From NCBI GenBank assembly GCA_050250755.1, contig JBFWOB010000024.1:28723-92722 (forward strand): a stretch of DNA of 64,000 bases, read 5' to 3'. A program made the position numbers and the translations under genes. Positions 59,995-64,000 of this stretch are shown here, piece by piece; position 1 is the first letter of the stretch, and every line of letters starts with the position of its first letter. Below the pieces are notes generated by a model. The model searched no databases, had not been told where the DNA came from, and saw only the letters and a list, made by a program, of their open reading frames with translations. This stretch comes from Ga0077555 sp050250755. GTDB taxonomy: Bacteria; Pseudomonadota; Alphaproteobacteria; Rhizobiales; Hyphomicrobiaceae.

Positions 59995-62700
59995 TCACGA
60001 TATCGAGGGTGGGACTCTCTTGCGAAGCACCAGCGTCGCCTGCAGCAGAGTCGAATCCTCAGGATCGCTCTCGATTTTGAAACCGAGCTGCCGGCACATC
60101 TCGAGCATGGTCGTATTTTCGCGCAGCACATATCCGAAGACTGTGCCAAGCCCTGCCGACCTCGCATACGCGATCAACTGCTGCATCAGTGCCCAGCCGA
60201 TGCCACGTCCTTTCAAGTCTGAGCGCACCAGCACCGCGAACTCGCCGTGCTCGAAGTCCGGATCGGCGATGAAGCGTGAAACTCCCAGCAACTCGCCGCT
60301 TGCTTCGTCGAGTGCGATGAAGGCCATCTCACGAGCGTAGTCGATCTGGGTGAGCCGCGCCCGGAAGTGATGCGAGAGCTCAGGTCTCGATGAAAAAAAG
60401 CGAAGTCGCAGATCGGATTGGGCGACGCGCGCGAAGAACGCATCGTAAAGGCGTTCGTCATCAGGGCGGATGGGGCGAATGCGGATCTTGTGCACCGGAC
60501 GACCCGCGTCGAGCGCTTTCTCCCATTCGCTCGGGTAAGGATGAATGGCCAGCGGCGTGCGCGGGGATGCGCTCTCGCTTTCCACACGGATGCGGGCATC
60601 GAGTGCAATGACTCCGGTTTCGTCGGCAAGCAGCGGATTGATGTCGAGCTCACGGATCTCGGGATGCCGCGCTACCAGATAGCTGAGCCGGACCAACGTC
60701 AGCGCGATGGCCTCGATGTCAGCGACGGGCCGGTCGCGATAGCCTTGCAGCAGGCGCCAGATCAATGTTTGCCGCATGAGATCGCGGGCGAGATTGAGAT
60801 CGAGCGGCGGCAGAGCGTGGGCCACGTCGCGTGAGGCTTCGACGGCAACGCCTCCGGCGCCGAACAGCAGCAGCGGTCCGAATGTCGGATCGACGCTCAT
60901 GCCCAGAATCAGCTCATGGGTGTGGGGGCGCCGGATCATCGGCTGCACCGTGAAACCGTCTATCTTGGCCGCGGGCATCTTTTCCTGCGTGCGCTTCAGC
61001 ATCAGGCGCGCCGCGTGCTCAACTGCCTCCGGTGTTTCGAGGCCGAGGCGTACACCGCCAATGTCGGATTTGTGGGTGATGTCCTTCGAGAGGATCTTCA
61101 GCACGGCAGCGCCATGCTGGCTGATGATATCGCGAGCGGCCTTGCCCGCCGCTTCGGGTGTCGCAACCGTCGCCGTCTCCACCGTCGGAATGTCATAGGC
61201 CCGAAGCACGGCCTTGGCCTCGGGCTCGGTGAGCATGCGGGGGCCGCTCGCGAGGACATTGCGGATCACTGTGCTCGCGGCCTCGCTTGGATGGAAAATG
61301 CCATCGGGCAGCGAGGGTGGTGTTGCCATCAGTTCGGCTTGGGCGCGGCGATAGCGGACCAGGTTCGCAAATCCATCGATCGCTTCGGCGGGCGTATCGA
61401 ATGACGGGACGCCTTCCTCGGAGAACAGCGCACGCGCCTCGAGGGCCGCCGCGTGGCCCAGCCAACTGGTGATCACCGGCTTCACGAGGCGTCCCTGCTC
61501 GCGGCGTTGCGCCAGGACATTCATCACCACGTTGGCTGCATCGACGCTTGGATTGATGGCAGTCGGGCAGTTCATGATCAGCAGCGCGTCGAGAGCCGGA
61601 TCCTCCAGCGCGACTTCCACGGCGGCCCGGTAGCGCTCCGCGTCCGCGTCGCCGATGATGTCGATCGGGTTACCGTGAGACCAGGTTGATGGGAGGACGG
61701 CATTGAGCCGGGCGACGGTCTCGGGGGTGAGATCGCCCAACTCCAGGTCGAGGTCCGCCAGGCGGTCGGCCGCGAGGACGCCCGCGCCGCCGCCATTGGT
61801 CACGATGCCGAGACGGTCGCCTTCGAGCGGCGCCACCTTCGACAAGATCTCCGCTGCTTCGAACAGGTCTTGCAATTCGTTGACGCGGACGAGGCCGGCG
61901 CGGCGAAATGCGGCCTCGAATGCGGCATCTGCGCCGGCGAGTGCACCCGTATGCGAAAGTGCCGCCTTGGCGCCGCTCGCGTGGCGCCCGGACTTGATGA
62001 CCACGACCGGCTTCGAGCGCGCGGCGCGACGGGCGGCCGACATGAACTTCGGCGCGGATTTCAGGCTTTCCATGTAAAGCAGGATTGCCCGGCTCTCCGC
62101 GTCACCCGCGAGGTAGTCGAGAAGATCGCCGAAGTCGACGTCGGCCATGTCGCCCAGCGACACGACGTGCGAGAAGCCGATGCCGTGGTTCTCGGCCCAG
62201 TCGACGATGCCCGTGATCAGCGCGCCAGACTGCGAGAGAAACGCCAGCCGGCCAGGGCGTGGCGCGATGTGAGAAAAAGACGCGTCGAGGCCGAGAGGCG
62301 GCAACATCAAGCCGAGACAGTTAGGCCCCTGAATACGAAGCAGGTGCGGTTTTGCGGCATCGAGCATCGCCTGGCGGGTTTCGCCGCGAATGCCGGCCGT
62401 GATTACGACGGCTGCCCGACACCCTTTGTCACCGAGCTCGTGGATCAGCTTCGGGATCGTCTGTGGAGGCGTGGCGATGATGGCGAGGTCCGGTGCCTCG
62501 GGCAGCGCGGCGACAGACGGAAAACACTGCTGATCTGCAACGACGCCGCCTTTCGGATTGACGAAATGGATCGGTCCGCGAAATGCGCCACGGCGTAAAT
62601 TGTGCGCGACGATCGCACCGACACTTCGTTCGCGGGCGCTTGCGCCGATCAGGGCGACTGACCTTGGGCCAAGCAAATGCTGAAGATTGCGAATGCTCAC
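59995..62700 (-). CDS. Acyl-CoA synthetase (NDP-forming)/GNAT fusion, Pat (PatZ)-like
   Basis: 901 residues: CoA-binding Rossmann domain (about 5-130), succinyl-CoA-ligase-like region with SHTGALAGADAAFE, an ATP-grasp domain (about 490-700), and a C-terminal GNAT domain (about 740-890) with the acetyl-CoA loop in RGIGWALMQQL. The order matches E. coli PatZ (886 residues), which acetylates and inactivates acetyl-CoA synthetase among others. The start is GTG 62700 with GAGGAG eight bases upstream. Divergent from the next gene. Confidence 0.9.
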   Translation of the reverse strand: MSIRNLQHLLGPRSVALIGASARERSVGAIVAHNLRRGAFRGPIHFVNPKGGVVADQQCFPSVAALPEAPDLAIIATPPQTIPKLIHELGDKGCRAAVVITAGIRGETRQAMLDAAKPHLLRIQGPNCLGLMLPPLGLDASFSHIAPRPGRLAFLSQSGALITGIVDWAENHGIGFSHVVSLGDMADVDFGDLLDYLAGDAESRAILLYMESLKSAPKFMSAARRAARSKPVVVIKSGRHASGAKAALSHTGALAGADAAFEAAFRRAGLVRVNELQDLFEAAEILSKVAPLEGDRLGIVTNGGGAGVLAADRLADLDLELGDLTPETVARLNAVLPSTWSHGNPIDIIGDADAERYRAAVEVALEDPALDALLIMNCPTAINPSVDAANVVMNVLAQRREQGRLVKPVITSWLGHAAALEARALFSEEGVPSFDTPAEAIDGFANLVRYRRAQAELMATPPSLPDGIFHPSEAASTVIRNVLASGPRMLTEPEAKAVLRAYDIPTVETATVATPEAAGKAARDIISQHGAAVLKILSKDITHKSDIGGVRLGLETPEAVEHAARLMLKRTQEKMPAAKIDGFTVQPMIRRPHTHELILGMSVDPTFGPLLLFGAGGVAVEASRDVAHALPPLDLNLARDLMRQTLIWRLLQGYRDRPVADIEAIALTLVRLSYLVARHPEIRELDINPLLADETGVIALDARIRVESESASPRTPLAIHPYPSEWEKALDAGRPVHKIRIRPIRPDDERLYDAFFARVAQSDLRLRFFSSRPELSHHFRARLTQIDYAREMAFIALDEASGELLGVSRFIADPDFEHGEFAVLVRSDLKGRGIGWALMQQLIAYARSAGLGTVFGYVLRENTTMLEMCRQLGFKIESDPEDSTLLQATLVLRKRVPPSIS

Positions 62701-62909
62701 GGTCGATACTCCTCGCGGTGCGGCCAGGTGCCTTGCTCACTAACACTCCAATCTGATCGAGGTTTGACGCGCGGCAAGGGGGAAGCCCCATCGTTGGGGC
62801 CAGTCCGGCGCTGATGGGACCGTAAAGAGACCGTGCGCGCCGGTCTTGCATCGGCTCGCGAACGCGGGAATGCTTCAAGTCGCCTGCCCAGCCAATCGCG
62901 AGCCTTGCC

Positions 62910-63581
62910 ATGACAGCCATTCGTAAACCTTCCGCCGGTACGGGCATTCTTTCCGTCTGGAACGAGTATCCGGCGGATCAAGCCGCGTTCTACGAGCGCT
63001 GGTACATGACGGAGCATTTTCCCGAACGGCTCGGGGTGCCGGGCTTTCTGCGCGGGCGGCGGTATCGTGCCGTCGAGGCCGATCGGACGTATTTCACGTT
63101 CTACGAGCTCGACAGCCCGGAAGTGCTGTTCTCAGGCGCCTATATCGCGCGCCTGAACGATCCAACGGCATGGACGAGGCGCATCATGGGGCATTGGTCG
63201 AGCATGTTTCGCACGGCATGCCGCAGGGTTGCGCGTGTCGGCGACGCCGTTGGTGGTTACGTGGCAGCAGCTCGTTTCGAGGAGCCGGTGGCCGTCTCTC
63301 GCGGCCAGGCGTTGGAGCTGAAAGAGCGACTGGCTGACCCTTGCGTCGTTGCCGTCGATATCTGGCAGGCGACGGCCGAGCAAAACGCCGAGACGAAGGA
63401 AGCGAGCGCGCGCTCGGAAGCCGATCTCTGGATCAGTGGCGCCGTTATTGTCGAGACGACGAATGAGGCGAGCGCGCAGCGCGCCAAGGCCATGCTTCCG
63501 GAGCTTCTTGGCATTGCCCCCGCGTCGGCAAGCATCGGCATCTATGCGCTGATTGCACTGCAGGACGCGCCGGCGGGGTGA
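62910..63581 (+). CDS. Hypothetical protein, possible dimeric alpha/beta-barrel repeat
   Basis: 223 residues. The N-terminal half (WNEYPADQAAFYERWYMTEH, then FTFYELDSPEVLFSG) recalls EthD-like dimeric alpha/beta-barrel domains. The C-terminal half may be a degenerate second copy ending GIYALIALQ. No catalytic residues can be named. Its ribosome-binding site is weak. It is divergent from the Pat-like gene. Confidence 0.6.
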   Translation: MTAIRKPSAGTGILSVWNEYPADQAAFYERWYMTEHFPERLGVPGFLRGRRYRAVEADRTYFTFYELDSPEVLFSGAYIARLNDPTAWTRRIMGHWSSMFRTACRRVARVGDAVGGYVAAARFEEPVAVSRGQALELKERLADPCVVAVDIWQATAEQNAETKEASARSEADLWISGAVIVETTNEASAQRAKAMLPELLGIAPASASIGIYALIALQDAPAG

Positions 63582-63648
63582 AGATTCCCCGCCGATTTAA
63601 GGACATCGATTGACCGCGTCGCCGTGATGGGCTTGGCAGCGTGGGCTG

Positions 63649-64000
63649 TCAGCCCTGCTTCCGCGCCTTGTCCGGGTAGCTCACGGCCATGCCGTCGCGC
63701 ACGTCGTTCTGGATGCCGTATTGTGGGAAGGGGTAGCGGAAGCCGTTTTTGGCAAGGCTCTGCATGCCCTTGATGACCTTCTCGAGCTGCTCGGGCGGAA
63801 TCGCCATCAGCATTTCCTCGTCGAGCACGCCGCCGTAGCGTCGCTCGGCAAAGCAGGGAATCGAAAGTGACGGCTCCCGTTTCGTGAGCGCACGGCCCCA
63901 GCTATCGGCGCACGCGGTTTCGCCGACAACGCCCCACTCGAACTTCTTGTAGCCGACGTACTGCATGCCGTTGATGAAGTAGATCATCGCCCCCGGGGTC
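63649..64000 (-). CDS. DUF169 family protein, 5' end outside the window
   Basis: The minus-strand frame is open past the last base, so only the C-terminal about 116 residues are present. Family landmarks: PGAMIYFINGMQYVGYKKF, GETACADSWGRAL, IPCFAERRYGG and FPQYGIQNDV. DUF169 proteins are of unknown function and found in many anaerobes and some proteobacteria. An internal ATG at 63987 is probably not the start, since conserved residues precede it. Confidence 0.75.
   Translation of the reverse strand, partial: TPGAMIYFINGMQYVGYKKFEWGVVGETACADSWGRALTKREPSLSIPCFAERRYGGVLDEEMLMAIPPEQLEKVIKGMQSLAKNGFRYPFPQYGIQNDVRDGMAVSYPDKARKQG

Noticed and set aside
1..64000. CRISPR arrays, transposases, integrases, toxin-antitoxin pairs and tRNA genes
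   Set aside because: Looked for direct-repeat arrays, transposase-like proteins, phage genes and T-loop motifs (GGTTCGA-type) on both strands. None was convincing apart from the tmRNA.

Overview
The window is a gene-dense, GC-rich chromosomal segment of an alphaproteobacterium, most likely order Hyphomicrobiales (Rhizobiales). Four things point there: a circularly permuted two-piece tmRNA gene next to an alpha-type SspB, a SAM-II riboswitch before metZ, the long (369-residue) alphaproteobacterial dCTP deaminase, and a PmtA-type phospholipid N-methyltransferase. The genus cannot be named from sequence alone. I found no tRNA or rRNA genes, CRISPR arrays, transposases or phage genes. Most of the window looks like vertically inherited core chromosome.

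Layout. 0-9 kb: end of an unidentified gene, dcd, SAM-II riboswitch with metZ-apaG-argE, an SDR, sspB, ssrA (tmRNA), a CPBP protease, an SDR and mutM. 9-13 kb: a perfect 31-bp inverted pair of palindromic repeats, then an EamA permease and two divergent MFS permeases. 13-19 kb: crotonase, an HMG-CoA-lyase-like protein, a small GIY-YIG nuclease embedded in palindromic repeats, a class III CoA-transferase, a peptidoglycan-binding protein and a DUF5330 protein. 19-24.6 kb: mnmA, pmtA, epoxide hydrolase, a small kinase and an MFS permease. 24.6-33 kb: acyl-CoA catabolic genes (CoA-hydrolase/transferase, CaiB transferase, crotonase, MmgE/PrpD, two acyl-CoA dehydrogenases) with a CREST-family ceramidase-like membrane protein in the middle. 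33-39 kb: the prkA-yeaH-spoVR stress module. 39-47 kb: AEC permease, a 1142-residue Aas-like lipid-recycling fusion, an NfeD/MFS group. 47-51.6 kb: phosphoesterase, Nudix, GNAT, a secreted His-rich protein, a citrate-synthase-fold protein lacking both catalytic histidines, and an alpha/beta hydrolase. 51.7-59.3 kb: pyrB, a dihydroorotase-like partner without the metal HxH, plsY, dprA, topA. 59.4-64 kb: PaaI thioesterase, a Pat-like acyl-CoA-synthetase/acetyltransferase fusion, an unidentified protein and a truncated DUF169 gene.

How the genes fit together. Four themes recur. (1) Ribosome rescue and proteolysis: ssrA tags stalled proteins and the neighbouring SspB should deliver tagged proteins to ClpXP. 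(2) CoA-ester chemistry: about ten genes handle acyl-CoAs. Several keep the fold but lack canonical catalytic residues, so their names should be used with care. (3) Regulation: a 15-bp operator-like palindrome (consensus YTGAWC-N3-GTTCAA) occurs in three AT-rich intergenic stretches (28.1, 44.6 and 49.5 kb) and overlaps or abuts good promoters in two, suggesting a small regulon. (4) Palindromic repeats sit in inverted pairs (REPIN-like) at 9.2-9.4, 15.4-15.5 and 17.1-17.3 kb; one pair abuts the GIY-YIG gene. The last two themes are the best candidates for something undescribed. Both rest on reading by eye and need genome-wide searches.
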